64,000 nt of DNA. Source: Climacium dendroides. Its lineage: Eukaryota; Streptophyta; Bryopsida; Hypnales; Climaciaceae. Shown one piece after another: positions 25,500 to 39,359 of the stretch. The notes below the pieces were generated by a model, which was not told where the DNA came from, ran no database searches, and saw only the letters and a list, made by a program, of their open reading frames with translations. Positions within the stretch are counted from its first letter, which is position 1. Every line of letters starts with the position of its first letter. A program made the translations under genes and the position numbers. Where the stretch lies: positions 40,624,555 to 40,688,554 of the forward strand of contig OX467083.1 of assembly GCA_950106755.1 (NCBI GenBank), given 5' to 3'.

Positions 25500-28135
25500 C
25501 AACCCAACTACCCCTACCGGAAGAGGGCAGCAGTGCTACAGCAGTGTACTTCCTATGTACTTTCTATGGCAGGCTTTAAAAGAAGGGGTGAGATTTAGTG
25601 AGCTCCGACACCTAACGACCCCATGACAGTTTTTCAAGCCATAATCAATGCCTAACCTGACACCCATGGAGTGATTAGTGACCTCATTAGGAGCACCCAA
25701 CTTTTTAGTGTACATTATGATAGAATGTGATTTTTTTAGGGCCTTCCACATTAGAAATTATTGTGACTGTTTTAGGTGATTAAGATGAACATATTAGATA
25801 TAGTTTTTGTTGGTTATCAAGTAGCCTACTGAGACTCTTTTGGATAGGGTAGTTCAAAAATTTATAACAAATTTATACATTGTCTGAAAAATAGAATTTC
25901 AATTGCTGTCACTATTTCTCACACTTGTCTTTACATGGGAAATTTTTTGAAAAATTTCAGCAATGACATAAGGGTAGACTCCAAATTCTGACCACAATGG
26001 GCTGCTTTACCTTAATCATAGTTCTTGGTAGATTTCTTTTAAAAATTTTATTTTTATTTTTTTCTAACTTCAAAATATTAAATTTTAAATTAGATTTTAA
26101 GGAAAGTATACTTAATTTTGTCGATAATATTTGTGTGTTTGCAATGTCTCTTCTTTCATTGGTACTTATGAAAATTTTAAAAATAGATAAATAAAATAAA
26201 TTGGTATTTATTGTTTACAATACAATCATCAACGATTGTGCATAGCAACATGTTGTGTTGTTTACTAATTAAAGAAGGCATCTTCTTATGATGAAAGATG
26301 TGCCTTGAGTGTAGGAAGTTCTTGTTAATTGTTTATGTCTGTTATCGGTTAATAACTAGTTGGTTACCAAGGTTAATGAAATTAGGATTAAGGTTAGTTG
26401 GTAGCTATTGCTTGGGGTTATAATTGGTTATTTGAAGGCAAGAGTTGATCCATTGTCTTTCTCTTGGTATTTGATGGGTTTCTGAGGTGTGGGATGTATT
26501 TGAATGCTAACTTGTATGTTTGTTGATGATTTATTATTGAAGGAAGTACTAATGTAAGAAATTTTAGGTTGTGTTTTGATAAAGTATTGAATCAAGGAAA
26601 GCTTTTGGATTTGAGTTTTAGGATAATTAATCTATTATGATGACAATTTTTAGATTTAGATCTATTATGAAGAAGGAAAATATAAGGCTTCAAAGTGAAG
26701 ATGTTTGAATTCTAAGGCAGTTAAGATGAGATTATTAAGAAGCTTCAATCTTACTGAATTTTTGTGATATGAATATGAAGCTTAGAAGGTATTTTCCTAA
26801 TTTATTTGAGATCCTTTGATCTCTTCATTTTTCTTAATTTATGGGAAGAAAATGAAATCCATTATTGAAATCTTGCAAAATCAAATGGAGGTAGTGCCTT
26901 TAGGATATTTATACATTTGGTCCATCAAATTTTAGACCAAAAAGGCAGGAGGGGGGGTCTTATCTTAATCCTACTTGAATAGGGTATCATTAATGATCAT
27001 TTCACAATTCTTGGCACATTTCTATTTCTTATTATCTTTTACACAACTATCTCAAACTCATCTAAAATTGGGGCCTTGGCCTTTCCAAATCCGAAACAAT
27101 TGTTAAAGGCCTTTGGAGTGCAAACTTCCTGCAAGATATCCATGTGATGTCCCATGATGAAGAGAATCCTCTTTATTTTTCTTTAGATTGAAAGTGTTGT
27201 TGCTAAAGATATTTTTGACATCCATTGTTTCATTTTTGTTACTTTGCTTAAACGCATGTGGAAAAGAGTCTTGTGCTTCTTTCCTAAACAATATGCACAT
27301 GTTTGTAAATAAAAAGGACATGTATGAATTATACTTTAGGTTTGGAGAAAAAGACCTTGGGTAGTCTCACAATTTATTTTTCTAATTTAGCCATGCTCTT
27401 CTCTTCTCTTCTATTGAAATTCCTTAGTTGACTATGAGTCATTGCCTCGAAGGCTCAAATATGCAAAGAATAAATAAATATTTATCATTGCCTCTCTCCT
27501 CAATGAAACCATAGTTGTTCAAATCAAACAATGTTCCTTCTTCATGTGCTTTAAAGACCAATTTCCATATCCTCCACGTCTTATTGGAGCTCATGATTAA
27601 TTTTTTTGTCTCTAAGGTCTTTAAAGTGCAACTTCTTAACCTCTAAAATCCCAAGGCCTCTTTCCCATCAAAAACCACTCAAAATTGCCATTTCTATAGC
27701 AAACTTTGACCTTGTAGATTGCAAGATATTTGTGTTTAAAGTGAAGAAAACAAATTCTTTTGCACCTTGCTCAACTACATTATTTGGCTTTAAACCTTCA
27801 TAACTTATAATTTTTGCTCTGTTGATTTTGAATTTATAATTTTATATGATAAAAAATTGAATTGAGATTCTAGGAATTATGTTTTTTAAAACACAACTAA
27901 TTTTCATTCATTGAAAAATTGTTAAGTAGAAGTAGGTTCAAGATTGAAAGAAAATTTAAATTGTTAATAGCTCTAAGATGGAATTGAAATACACTAATCT
28001 CAATGGTGAGATTGTTCTAGCAAGAGATCTTAACCTTGTGAAACATTTTTTTTGAAAAATTGTGAAAATTGAGGTTAGAAATGTATTCTACAAGTTATTT
28101 TTTCAAAAAGATGCTTTGATTGTATGAGGGAAACT
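25500..28135. other. AT-rich spacer, nothing recognised
   Basis: Only short frames occur, with no domain-like content or paired splice sites that could be defended. Confidence 0.4.
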
Positions 28136-28139
28136 TAGT

Positions 28140-28440
28140 AGTGTGAGCATAGAGTAGAGAGCAAAGAGCAAAGAGCAAAGAGCAGAAAGTGGAGAGCGGA
28201 GAATTCAAATTTTTGTAATCAATTTTGATATAAAGAATGCCTATTACCGTGGAATTAGGACTTATTTTAACCCGAATTAGTTTAAAATGTATCCAATTTT
28301 GTGGAATTTCAAAAAATGTTTGCCAAGATTTTAAGAAAGGTACCCCAATGCCGTGGATTTTCAAAAAATATTTGCCAAATTTTTTTGAAATGTACCCTAA
28401 TTCTGTGGAATTCTTACATCTAAATAAGTCTAGCAGCAAG
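28140..28440 (-). repeat. CTC-block / CCACGGT module and a 60-bp repeat downstream of the ParB-methyltransferase gene
   Basis: Reading the minus strand, CCACGGTAATAG (28252-28241) is followed by a pyrimidine-rich block of CTCTGCTCTTTGCTC-like words (28202-28144). The same pairing occurs in the plus direction at 59.2-59.5 kb and in modified form just before the ParB-type gene at 32.70-32.90 kb. At about 28285-28415 three imperfect units of about 60 bp carry YCCAATKYYGTGGAWTTTCAAAAAAT. Function unknown: promoter or element end. Confidence 0.5.
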
Positions 28441-28671
28441 TAAAACCTAAAGGCATTGATTACAGAATTTCTAATGAAGGACTTTGTAGAATTGGATTTT
28501 TATAGTGTAAGGATGCAATTAGGGCTGACATCATCAAAACAAGTTTATAATCAAACAAAAGTATAAGGAGACTTGCAAAGATACACGTAAATCAAATCAA
28601 ATCCCAACTCATATAAAATCCAAATCAAAACAAAGCATAGGAGCTTAGGTCACTAAATCCAAAAGGCTCCA

Positions 28672-31600
28672 TCAATGGCTAGAACTACCACTATCCTCAC
28701 CATGTTTAGCCTCTAGATCTATGTAATCCAAAACACGCTTATTGAAATTACGAGCGTGAGTAGAGGGTGGTGATGGTGCCTCCGCAAATTGATGTGCAAT
28801 CCCACCAACATATGAAGGGAGCTCAAATGCCTTAGGAGGACTTGCAAACATGTTTGCAGTGAGGACATGAATCGGACTCTCCCTTGGAACTCTGAATAGT
28901 TAAGAAAAGTAAACAAATAAGTAGAAAGAAGAAACAAAGAATCATGGAGAAGAAAAAATTGCAAACAAACAAAGAAGAATGCAAACAACAAACTTACGCA
29001 TAGAGCAAATCGAAGTTGCGCTTTGCCATCTTCTTAGGAGGCGGAGCAAAAACGGATCCTTGCGGTTGGGCAATTGATGGGAAGTAGTCTCTGGGTTAGG
29101 GTCTCTCATGGGGAAGAGGAGGGCATTGAAGATGTCCAAATCCGCCTCGAGAGCCACAATATGGCGCTGAAGTGCGTGGCATGCAATAATGGAACCACCT
29201 AAAACATTTAGAACCAGATTGTGAGAAGTTGTAACATAAAGAAATAAAGTAGTGGAAAGAAGAAGATTAAAAATTAAAGAGGTTGAAAACAAACCTAAAC
29301 TGCATTGCCAATCCATCACGATGTCATCCTTGTCCGTGAGGGCGGAAAAAAGGATGGAAAAAAACTCGTGACATTTCTATCGAGCACCTCTACATGGCAC
29401 GCCGTCCTCCCTCATAGCTTGATTCTTTTCATCCGTGAAACTGTTGAGCCAACCATCCCTCTGGAGGTTGTAACCCATCTTATCAAAAGCTGTATTTCGT
29501 ACTTTTAGAACGGAGTTGACCTGAACTAACACTTGATGAAGAACTTGTGAGTCTGAAAAAATGAACATGAATGTGTTTGTATCAATGAATCCACAAAATG
29601 CAACTGAATTTGCAGTAGAGTAGAAGGAGAAAAACTTACCACTCTCGTAGGAACCACGAGCGACTGAAGGTCGAGGTCATTCATGCCAAACCATTCTTCA
29701 GCCATGTAGAAGTTCATAGTATGTGCCCACTTGTGGATATCCCTTGATACATCAGGATCAGCGGCATCAGTGAAGTTGATGATGCCATCATCATGAAGGT
29801 TGGCATTTGCAAAGGCAAACAAAACCTCAAAGTATGAAGTAGACCGCTTGTTCCAAGTTGGCACATCTGTGGTACACGTAGGTTCTCGGGCACATCTGCA
29901 AAGAGCAGATCGATGCCTGTATGGACCTTCTCCTTGGCATTGGATCAAGTATGACCTGCTCCAATCTATATAGAGAAATTGTTGTGAGAATTTGAATAAG
30001 TAAGAAAAATTAAATTCTAAAAATAAGAATGAATGCAGTAGAAAGAAATTGGATTCAAACCTTAGTCAGGAACTCTTGAATGCGGGTGTAGGCTGAATGA
30101 CGATTCCCAGTCTTCATAAGGTGCTCAATGACCTCTACCATGTCCACATTCTCAATCAGAGTGAGTGTAGAGGGCTTTTCCAAGGAAGTGGATGAAGTAT
30201 TTGACGCAATTGCCTTCCGCTTACGCGGCTCAGAGGGAATGGTGATGTCGCTTTGAGAAGGAGCGAGGGTCGGGTCGATAGGAGCAAAGGAAGAAATGAA
30301 GGACAGAATAGAGGAGGGAGTAGCGGAAGGACTTCCAACGACTGCAGTGTCGGGGGCAGAGGGAGGAGGTGCCAAAGCCTTGGAAGCAGAGCAAAGGGAT
30401 ATACAAGGTTGAGAAGTTTGGGTACCTGAGACTGTGCCAACCAACTTGCCCTTTTTGCCCTTGGGCATGTTAATTGGCTTGATTGCCTTCTCTTTCCCTT
30501 TATCCGTCGTCTTCGCTTGTAGAGGCTCCAAGTCAGAAGGATGATTAAGCACCGGAGCTATAGCAGTCAACGAAGAATGAAGTGCCACCTCAGAGGCAGG
30601 GATGAAACCCCTAGAACAATAGATGTACCAACCACAAGCCTTGAGGTGGGGATCTAGGTACTTGGCCACTTATGTCTCTGTATACATGAATTGGTTAGAC
30701 TCCAAATTCACCCAATCCTCCAAGTAAGGTGGTAGAAATGATGATGAAATAGCTTGTTTGGGAACAAGCTCTTGGAAGATGTACCTGAAATACAAGGCAA
30801 AGGTTAGTAAGGGAAGGGTAGAAGGAGGACAAGAATGGTAGGAAAAAGGTGCAGGATGCATGCAAACCTATAAATTACGCGTTGTACAATCTGGCACCTA
30901 CCAAACTCATTTAGGTTGGAGGCTTTGAAGAATCTCGGATTTGTATTGTCATCAAAGAACCGCTCAAAGACCGTGTCCAACAAAAAAAATCCTCCAACGG
31001 TCAACAAATTGAGCAGGTCGTAATACACCCATGGAGACATTCCAATCAATGGGTCGAGCAAAGCTTGACTCTATGGAAGCAAACTCCTCCACCACAGCGT
31101 GCTCCAACTTCATTACCACAAGTAAAAAGTAAGAATCCCGAAGAATGATACAAAACAAATTTAAGAAGGGGAGAGCAATTAGAAAATGAACCTAAGCCCA
31201 GAAGGATGTTTTGTTTAGCCACACGTCAAGAATCCTCTCCTTAAGAGGCGCTATGGAGGGAAACTTGTTACTACCACGGGCTGTAGGGGAGGAATTCCAC
31301 CACCGGAGCCAAGCGGTCTTGAAGCAAGGTTGGACGTTTGCTGTGGCAATTTTATAGAGCTTCTCAATTGTCATGTCAGAGACAGTGTTGGTGGAGAAGT
31401 GTCGATCAATCTAGAGACAAGATCCATGGTTAAACATATGAAAAAGAATGTTGAAGTGGAATTCGACAAACTTGAAGAAGAGAGGAGGGAGAGGGTAACC
31501 TCGTCAAAGAATGTGGGCTCATGATGCGAGTTTGCTACAGCGACGTACTTCTCAAAGCTCTTGGTACGAATAGACCTTCTAGCCTTCTCTTCAGCTGAAG

Positions 31601-32664
31601 TCATGGCCTTCCAAATACCCACAATAGTCCTCTGATTCACTGGTGTTGCATCCTTATAAGCTAGAGCGACAGCATCAACAGCAGCCGAGATTTCCCTCTG
31701 GTGAGTAGAAATGTTAGCCCATGCAAATTGCGAGAGTGACAACCAACAAGAGAAGAAAGTAGATTAAGGATTACCTTGTAGAGGAAGGAAACAAAGACAT
31801 CCATTGTGAGAGGATACCATGTGGGAACCTTTGACTTGGCGGTAGCACATGCTTGGTAATCGTCCTTGGAAATCAAGTCCACAAAAGCCTCTAAGGGCAA
31901 GGCACCAAAGGTGCAAATGCGAAGGAGTTTTGCTGGCACACTAGACTTCACGTGGTCGTTCTCAGTTGACCTACATAGAAAATTAGCAAGTGTTAAGCAA
32001 ACAAAGTTTTAAGTTGATGAAATCATAAGAAAACAAAAAAATGGGATATAACTTACCAATTAACATCGTTTATGGCATTCATGAGAACACCACTGTTCTT
32101 TCGTGCATCCAAGGCAATGTAGTGTGAGGAAATATGCCACGACTCCTCCGTAGGATGAAACTTGTTGACATGGCGGTACCAAGCTGTGAGTCGATGGTTG
32201 CCTTCCCAAACGAAAAACATCTTGCCAATCATGTGAGTGAGGTCCTCATCTTGCGCCATGAGAGAGTCAAACTACTCACTAGCAGTCTTCCAGAGTGGAC
32301 TCCATCCAGAGACGATATCCTCAATGACATCCACAACCTCGTCTTTGTTGTTGTAGATTGACATGTATAAGATGCGGTCACCGTCACGGTAGCTAGTGAC
32401 AAACTCATTCTCCAATCGCTAGACATCAACCTCGTTAATTGGCCGTACAAGAGGCAAGGCATGCATTCGATAGAGGGGAATACAAAGGTGGGACTTATTT
32501 GTGGGTCAAAATCGAAGGCAGTTAATAACTGCAGTGGAATCAGCCTTCTACTGCGCTCAGAGATGATTTTCTTCTATGTCCGGGTCAGCCTTTTCTGCGG
32601 GTTCAACATAACGTGGAAGAGGAGTCGGAGACTCTTGCCCCCCAACAACAATGTCGTCAGCCAT
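28672..32664 (-). pseudogene. ParB-like domain fused to beta-class DNA amino-methyltransferase-like domain, copy 1
   Basis: First exon 32664-32055 (start MADDIVVGGQ; donor GTAAGT) carries the ParB-like part: PLYRMHALPLVRP, then MFFVWEGNHRLTAW, which matches the G-x-H/R-R box of ParB-type domains. Helical exons without known domain follow (about 31973-31775, 31699-31512, 31411-31195, around 31100-30850 and 30830-30055, the last one with a low-complexity tail). Then come methyltransferase-like exons: motif IV position IDLLFADVPENL (near 29910), VPTWN and a helical part ending near 29640, motif I (DWQCSLG joined to GGSIIACHALQRHIVALEAD, 29340-29130), and a conserved C-terminal exon ending at 28672. 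In-frame stops near the 5' end (five within 32664-32270, TGA or TAG), at about 30668 (TAA) and 29380 (TAG), and one frameshift near 29880, make it a pseudogene. Both domains also occur in copy 2, which supports a real fusion. Confidence 0.7.
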
Positions 32665-32689
32665 TGCTATAGAAAGTGGTACAAGTGAC

Positions 32690-32905
32690 TCCAACGAAGC
32701 TAGTATGCGAGCGTGGAGCGTGGAGTATAGAAATTTGAAAGTTTAGAGTTAGGACATTTGAAGACAGTCTTTTTTGGTTTAGGCAAAGTTGCAATTTTAT
32801 ATGGAAAATTTGAAAATATATCAATAACATGTAGATGGGTGCTTTCAAACATTTAATTATGGACCTATGACCTATGACCGTGGACCTATGACCGTGTGGA
32901 ATAGA
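32690..32905 (-). promoter_or_regulatory. probable 5' flank module of the ParB-methyltransferase gene
   Basis: Upstream of the ATG on the minus strand are GGTCATAGGTCCACGG-type repeats (32861-32900) and a CTCCACGCTCCACGCTC block (32730-32701), ending in TATAGCAATGG at the start codon. The same order of blocks ending in CATAGCAATG is seen at 59.2-59.5 kb on the plus strand. Promoter function is inferred from position only. Confidence 0.45.
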
Positions 32906-33387
32906 ATATTTCAGAAATAATTGATACAAAATTTCAACCTACTACTTGGTTGATCTCTTAAAAAATATCTTGGTGTATAAATGAATTTATAGAAATAGAA
33001 AGTGAAATACATGAGATGCAAAAATTTCTAAAATTACGCTCTGCACTACAATCATTCAAAGTCTATGAAACTTAGAAGTTTTCAAAAAATTTCAAAGATC
33101 TTTAGAATTCCACCTTGTTCATGAATTTTTGGGACCCAATATAAATGTCATTTTTCTTTAGGAAACACATGTATTGTACAAAACTATTATAAAATTATGT
33201 GAAAAGTTCACAAAATGTTTAGACTTCAGAATAACATTCAAATACAACGTATACATAATCAATGATATTATACATCAAGTAGTGGCCCTTTTGTCTCACT
33301 ACATATATAAAAGGAATTTGATTACAAGAAGCACTTTCAAATTTGCCTCATCACTAACCAACCCATTTGGTCACTAATCTCAATCAC

Positions 33388-36300
33388 TTATGGAATACTT
33401 CTGCACCTCAGAATTTCACTTTCAAGAATATGCTTGACGTCATTGAAACTCAAACTTGGAGCATGAATGAAGACATCTGTTGTTGCTTCTAGGTGGCATA
33501 TCACAAGAAATATGAAATACAGATGTTTACAATTAACCCACTGCCCTCTTTTCCCTAGTGCCTTTGTTGACATCTCTTTAAAATTTGGGCAAGTGCATTC
33601 AAGAAAAGAACTTATAGTAAGTACATACTGTTCAATGTTAGGCGGAACATCCGAATCAAGCATTATGATGCATCCAAACTCAGGGTGAGGTATCATACTT
33701 ACATGACAAACAGATGCCTTCAAAATGAGTGCAGAAGCACAGTTGTTTGCTTGTTTAGTTGTTGGCGCATTAGGATTCCTCTGGATTTTTTTCCCAAACC
33801 TTGTACCAGGATGGTCTGCTGGAAAAGTTGGGACTTGGAATCCTGATAAATCAGGAGGTAAGTCATGGTCTCCAGACAACCTCTTTGGAGAGATTTCAAT
33901 ACGCTCAGGAAGGCGGAATCCGGCATTCTGAAGGTCCATCATTTCTTTTGGTGTTAAATCTGTTCCGAACTTGACAGGCCAAATGATTGGTACTTCAGGT
34001 TTTAAAAGAACCCATTTTTGCTTCGAACCTTTTACGCAACGTTCAATGTCATCATTGTAGAAAAAAAATTGCATCTTTTCAATCATATTTTTCTTATAGT
34101 TGTTCATGTTGTTTGTGTAAGTTGGTGCTGTTGTTGCTTTGTTGCCTTGCACAATTTTTGCAATACACTTCTTCTTTGTAAGAGCTTGCAGAGCAAAGCA
34201 TGCCTTAGCTGACATCTTTGGCAATCGCACAATATGCCATTGTGACTCATCACAAGCAGTTTCTTCAATGGTTTTTACTCGATGTGCCTTTGATGTTGAT
34301 GTAGTCAATGGTCCAGGTGACACTAAAATTTCAGCTTGTTCCTCTCTTTCATAATATAAAGGATTTTCATATATACTATCCAAATGAATCCTAGATGAAC
34401 CTGCTCTACAGGATTTGGCCCCTTGATGTGGTCGGGAGAAATTTACTTTGTCTGGGCGATGTGAATCATATTCAGATCCGAGCGGCAAATCCGGCATTCG
34501 CTTTTGAGATCCGAAAACCTCTTCACCTTCAAAGTGAGGATCCCTTGTACAATATTCTCCAGCCCCTGATACACTTGCCATAGCATCATAGAGACCTTTA
34601 GAATTTCCAGTACGTTGGGCGTACCTTTGTGCAACCCTAAGGAGAACTTCTTCTTTACCAAGACATGTCCCCGGATTATCACCTTTCAAAAATTGATGAT
34701 ATCGAACCATTTGCAGAAATGCCCTCACATAGTCATTAACGGTAGCAACGTACAAATCATTCCCTCGATTTCCGGACTGTTGGAGCCATTTGTTATGGAC
34801 TGTCTCGGCAAGGTTGCAAGAAGGCATCTCTGCAAGTTCATGGGCTGGCAAATCCTGTACCATACAACATATTGCATAAGAAGATGAAATTTAAGATACG
34901 GGTGTTCCTAAATAATATGCGGTTTAGGATTTAGGGGCAAACTAAATGATATTGATGATATTTATTTGAAACAAATAGCCAAATGAATGATCTTTAATAT
35001 AGTACAAATACAATGAAATCAAGAATTTAGGAATCTCACAATTTGTACGAAGCCGCCCCACTGTCTATAGCGAAAGTGCCAAAATGCCAACCACAATTCT
35101 AAGCGGCGAAGCCCCTCCTCAGTTGTTGCTCCGGAGGAATGCCACCATGTTCAAATTGCATGATATCGGATTTCAGAGTCGGCAGATGATGTTGCGTTCT
35201 TCTATTGCTTACAAAGTTGTTGGTGTTGATCTTGAAGGTCGGCCCGAATGTTTGCCTTCGTATGTTTTTCCATGGATTGAGTCCAGTGGAAAAGACATGT
35301 GCGCTCTTGATTCACCATAGGCTTAGATTGGTCACCACTCCCATAGATTGCTCTTACAGCATTCCAATTAGCTTGCGTAGAGTCAGCCATGAATCCCTTG
35401 AAATATGGTAAGGGGATGGCATGTTTGGCCATGACTGCATTCAAATTATTCCAGAAATTGCATTGGGCAATAGTATCCTCAGATTGCATATCACATACTG
35501 CAATTATCATCACACGACAGAAGCTTGGATCATAGACATGGCATGCCATTGTAGTCCATTGCTTCACTTGCTTGACATGATCAAACATGATCCAAGCATC
35601 CTGAAAGTCACCACTTGGTTGCATTTGCATCACCAAATCAACACCACTCCCGGGACCTAACTCAGACATTTTGAATACAAAAACTTTGTCTGAATCAGAT
35701 CCTTGATTTGGAAATTTGTTTTCCTGAACATAAGACCAGTTGCTGCAACCCCGAAGTTTTGTAATGCTATCCATAACTCCAAATCTCCGGAAGTACTTGA
35801 AGGTGATAACCTCATTTCTAATACTTGGCGAACTCATTTATTTGCACTTATCAAGAACTGGAATAAGTTCGTCAAGTTCAAATTTTGATTTTGCGGATCC
35901 TTCAGGGCGAAGAAATAATTCACCTAAAAACTCCTTACTGGCCTCAAGAACAATTGAAGAATTGGTTGTTGATGGGGTCCTTTCAACTTGATCAGAAATC
36001 AATGATCGTGTTTTTTCCTTTGAACTACAACAATCTCCATCTTTTACAGGGTGCTCATGAAGACCAAAGTGAACACAAGCACGCGCCATCTCTTTTGTCC
36101 CCACCACATAGTATATTTTTGTGGGCAAGTAGCAATACATGAAGGAATAGCAGAGCAAATCTTGCACGTGATTGTTGAACTAGAAGGAGGGATAGGACCC
36201 ACCTCAAATGGAATAGTAGAACATCCATCCCATTCGGTTTCATTCATTGCTGCTGTGCGGTGTACTCAAGTAAGATAGTTGCAATTGGCATTCTCACAAC

Positions 36301-37120
36301 GCAAATGACCCACACATGAAGACATTCGAAATGTCAATCCATTGTCGTTTTTGATGTTAGTCATATGTGTATTGGACCAAACGTGTCCATCATAGCGTTT
36401 CTCCATTCCACTCAGCAACTTCCCTTGACTTTGAGTAGAAGAAATTCGAAGGGGTGGCAATTCAAAAATGACATCACCATTGAAGATAGGTGGAACAAAA
36501 TGAACTTGGTGGATCACAATTGAATCATAATCAAGCTTCTTGAATGGATTCCTAGACCCTTTTGTATGACAAAGCTTCCGTAGGCAAGGAATGATGGATT
36601 CTCCTACGGTACGCTCTGAAACTAAACTCTGAAATGGTGAAGAAGATGTGCCACGATCATTGGACGAAGGAAATACAATTTGTTTGACAATCTTACGACG
36701 AGGGGATGTGTAGTCAGAATCATCACTCAAAATTGTAATGCACTCTACTCCTAGCTCAATCTTTACCAAAGATGGTAGTAGAGTCTTTTGAGTAGATGTG
36801 GTTGATAACTTCGGAGTAGCATCAATAGATGATCCTCCTAAACTTGATTCGGATAAGCCATATCCTAAATATCTTCTCGGTTGCAAATGCCATTGTCTAC
36901 AATGGCTATCAAGGCATGGCTCTCGACCAAGTGTATGAGTCAATTCACCAGTAGAACTATCAAAGACCTCTTCATCAATGTGTAATGAATTTTCAGAAAG
37001 AAGGAATCGAATACTCAAGCGAAATGCAGTGACAACAGTGTATCCCAGTTCGTCAACGGGAAATGTGATAGGGACTGCATTCCCAACTGATCTCACGACT
37101 ACCATCGAATTGTAAGCCAT
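33388..37120 (-). pseudogene. MULE-like SWIM-domain transposase, copy 1
   Basis: The start MAYNSMVVVRS (37120) opens an N-terminal part to about 36270 ending in a zinc-finger-like CVGHLRCENANCNYL. A second Cys/His cluster (CKIC...C, then VHFGLHEHPVKDGDC) follows. The DDE-like core has D in MFDHVKQVKQW, D in GFMADSTQANW, the FHWTQS box, and E in CNLAETVHNKW. A SWIM finger, CTCPNF...NCKHLYFIF, lies near 33590-33520. The last exon (34854-33388, 488 aa) is fully open. The upstream exon contains a TGA at about 36283 (the homolog has Arg there), a one-base frameshift near 36118, and TAG and TGA codons between 35202 and 35120. An intron of about 185 bp separates the last two exons. The transposase role is inferred from DDE spacing and SWIM; it is about 35-45 percent similar by eye to the copy at 54.4 kb. 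Confidence 0.8.
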
Positions 37121-37149
37121 ACTAACTATTGCATACTGTAAACACCATA

Positions 37150-38520
37150 GGAAGAATGCATTACATTCCACAACACTCCTAGTATTCTGTCAATGTAGAG
37201 TCAATACAAAAACGAAGTCATGCTCTCCAAAATAATATTATTTAAGATAAAATTTATTAGTAAGCGCCACTAGAGTGTTCAACAATAGTATTGTTTTGTA
37301 TAGAAGAATAAAATTAAATGAAGGCCTGATTAATATTCAATGGGATAGGTGCATGGCATGAATTGAATCCACCGGATGAAAATTAATTAGGTAGTCATCA
37401 AAATGATTCAATGTAACCCTATACGACTTCATGACTCTGTATTCGTTGGGATACTTCATAAAAATCTTAGACGTCAGTTTAGTGAATTTTTTTCTAAACC
37501 CTTCTAATTTGAATGTTCAACAGTCAACATTACAATTAATTATAGAGACCTTTACATATACCAAAATCTTATATGATCATGTTTTGCTTACATCTTGTTA
37601 GTACAAGTCATTTATAGTCAGAGAACAATAACTGGGTGAATGCAAGAAACACTTGTACTATTTTAAATTGATATCCTTTATGCAATGTCGAAGTTCGAAT
37701 CGCCCATATCTTTTGCAGAATCAGTCCAATGTACTTTGATTTCTTGGTGAAGATCAATATTGTAATAATAAAAAGGGAACTTATTTTATAAGTTTCAAAA
37801 ATTCATTTGATATTTAAATTTAAATTCAGTTTATTTATGAAACTTTGCGGTGTAGGGATTTTAAACAAGTGGTTACTACTCAAAATTAATGATGTAGAGC
37901 CCGACTTTTTAAAGACTATTCGTCTACTCCGACACTAGAGAAGCAAATATCCACCAAAACGGATTTTAGAAAACATTATGTTATGCCCTCAACATTTATG
38001 CCAATAGAGTCCCCATATGCTTGCAATTTGCGAACACTGAAAATGGTTTCAAGATGAAACCCTTTAAAATTCAGTGCTCATGAAGTCTTCAGACATTTGC
38101 AAAATCAGTTTTTATTAAATTGTAGATTTCATTTCTACATATATTAGAATTACGAAGCATCTATGATTGTAGGATTTTGTACTTTTCAAGCTCCTTTACT
38201 TTAAAATTCTATTATTCTTTTTCTCTGAAGGGTACCTTAGAGGTGTACATATTAAACATGTTTTTTACAATATATTTCAATTTTCACAAGAATTCCAATA
38301 AATCATGACTATTAAAGACAATGCAAAATAGAGAGCCGTTGTCATCTAAAAATCAAAGCGACAGTAGCACTATTAAATAGTAAATTATTCCAAATGGACC
38401 CTGTAAGGATTGACAGATTATTATATATTCTGGTGTGATATCAAAATGATGTCTGTACTCTAATAACAAAAGTAATGACTGGAACTAAATCATTAATGCC
38501 ATTGCCTGTTACCTACAATA
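37150..38520. other. AT-rich spacer with one fold-back end fragment
   Basis: No gene is seen. At 37634-37663 the sequence GGGTGAATGCAAGAAACACT continuing to GTACTATTT matches the terminus of the 1080-bp fold-back element at 42449, with about three differences over 30 bases. The matching opposite end was not found, so it is a solo or decayed end. Confidence 0.5.
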
Positions 38521-38521
38521 C

Positions 38522-38974
38522 TTGAATTGTATAGAAGGGTTACCACACTCACATCATTCTCTCTACATCGCTTCTAGAAGACTTAGTGCAGTTCAAATGT
38601 CTAGAATAGGGAATTGTTCTCCTTCACTAGAGAATCCGAAGCGGAGGAGGAAGAAGTCAAGTACCAACTATTCTTCAAAGAAAGCACTTCACCGATCTAG
38701 GGAACAGAGACTTTAGAGAGTGACAAGTCCAGGAATCTTGTCTAGTCTCACTAAAAAGCTTCAATTCACAGACCTTGAAAGTACTGAAACTATAGGATTC
38801 TATAGCGGATGCTCTTCTCCTACAAATCCGATATTGGATTCAATTAGTGAAGTGCCAGAAGTCGACAGCTTAAACTACACGAATTGCCATACTCTCCAGA
38901 TTTGTTCCCTGATCCAACATTTATGTGATTTTAAAATTATTGATTTAAAGTGTTGTCCACCGAATGGTAACTGA
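38522..38974 (+). other. possible exon remnant, one in-frame TAG
   Basis: A 150-codon frame is interrupted only by TAG at 38714. It contains a basic stretch (NPKRRRKKSS) and a Ser/Thr-rich part, but starts with no ATG and matches no domain I know. It could be a decayed exon upstream of the ParB-methyltransferase copy 2 or chance. Confidence 0.25.
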
Positions 38975-39359
38975 AAATATGATTTCTGTAGAAGCAGTCC
39001 GTTATAGAGAAAATAATTTCTAGTGAAAGTCGGGACACTGAAATCTGCACATCGTGATCTCCAAACCAAACATAAGTTTCATTCATTTACATGGAGGAGA
39101 AACTGTTCCAAATCTGTTACATTCAAAAGAGAATAGAATGTGAGAATAGAATGATCCGAATTTTGTGGATCTAGCTCCTCTTCGCATCATCCGTCTCCCT
39201 GTCGACCAGACCCCTCGTCTTCCAGGTAAGGCACCTGCAGCCAGTAAGTTTCTTGAAACTATGTACACTAGTTTTCTGTGACCTTCGCGCTAGTTTTCTG
39301 TGACCTGCGTCTGTGATACAAGTTTGAACCAATTATGCGCAGTTTAAACTTGGATAGTT

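Larger units (their letters stand above)
28140..37140 (-). mobile_element. MULE-like element: SWIM transposase plus ParB-methyltransferase gene
   Basis: Two genes on the minus strand, transposase (37120-33388) then ParB-methyltransferase fusion (32664-28672), are 0.7 kb apart. Both have relatives on the plus strand elsewhere in the window (54.4-58.1 and 41.1-46.7 kb), so this is a repeated family. Terminal inverted repeats and a target-site duplication could not be identified, so the limits are set by the genes and the CTC-block module. Confidence 0.6.
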
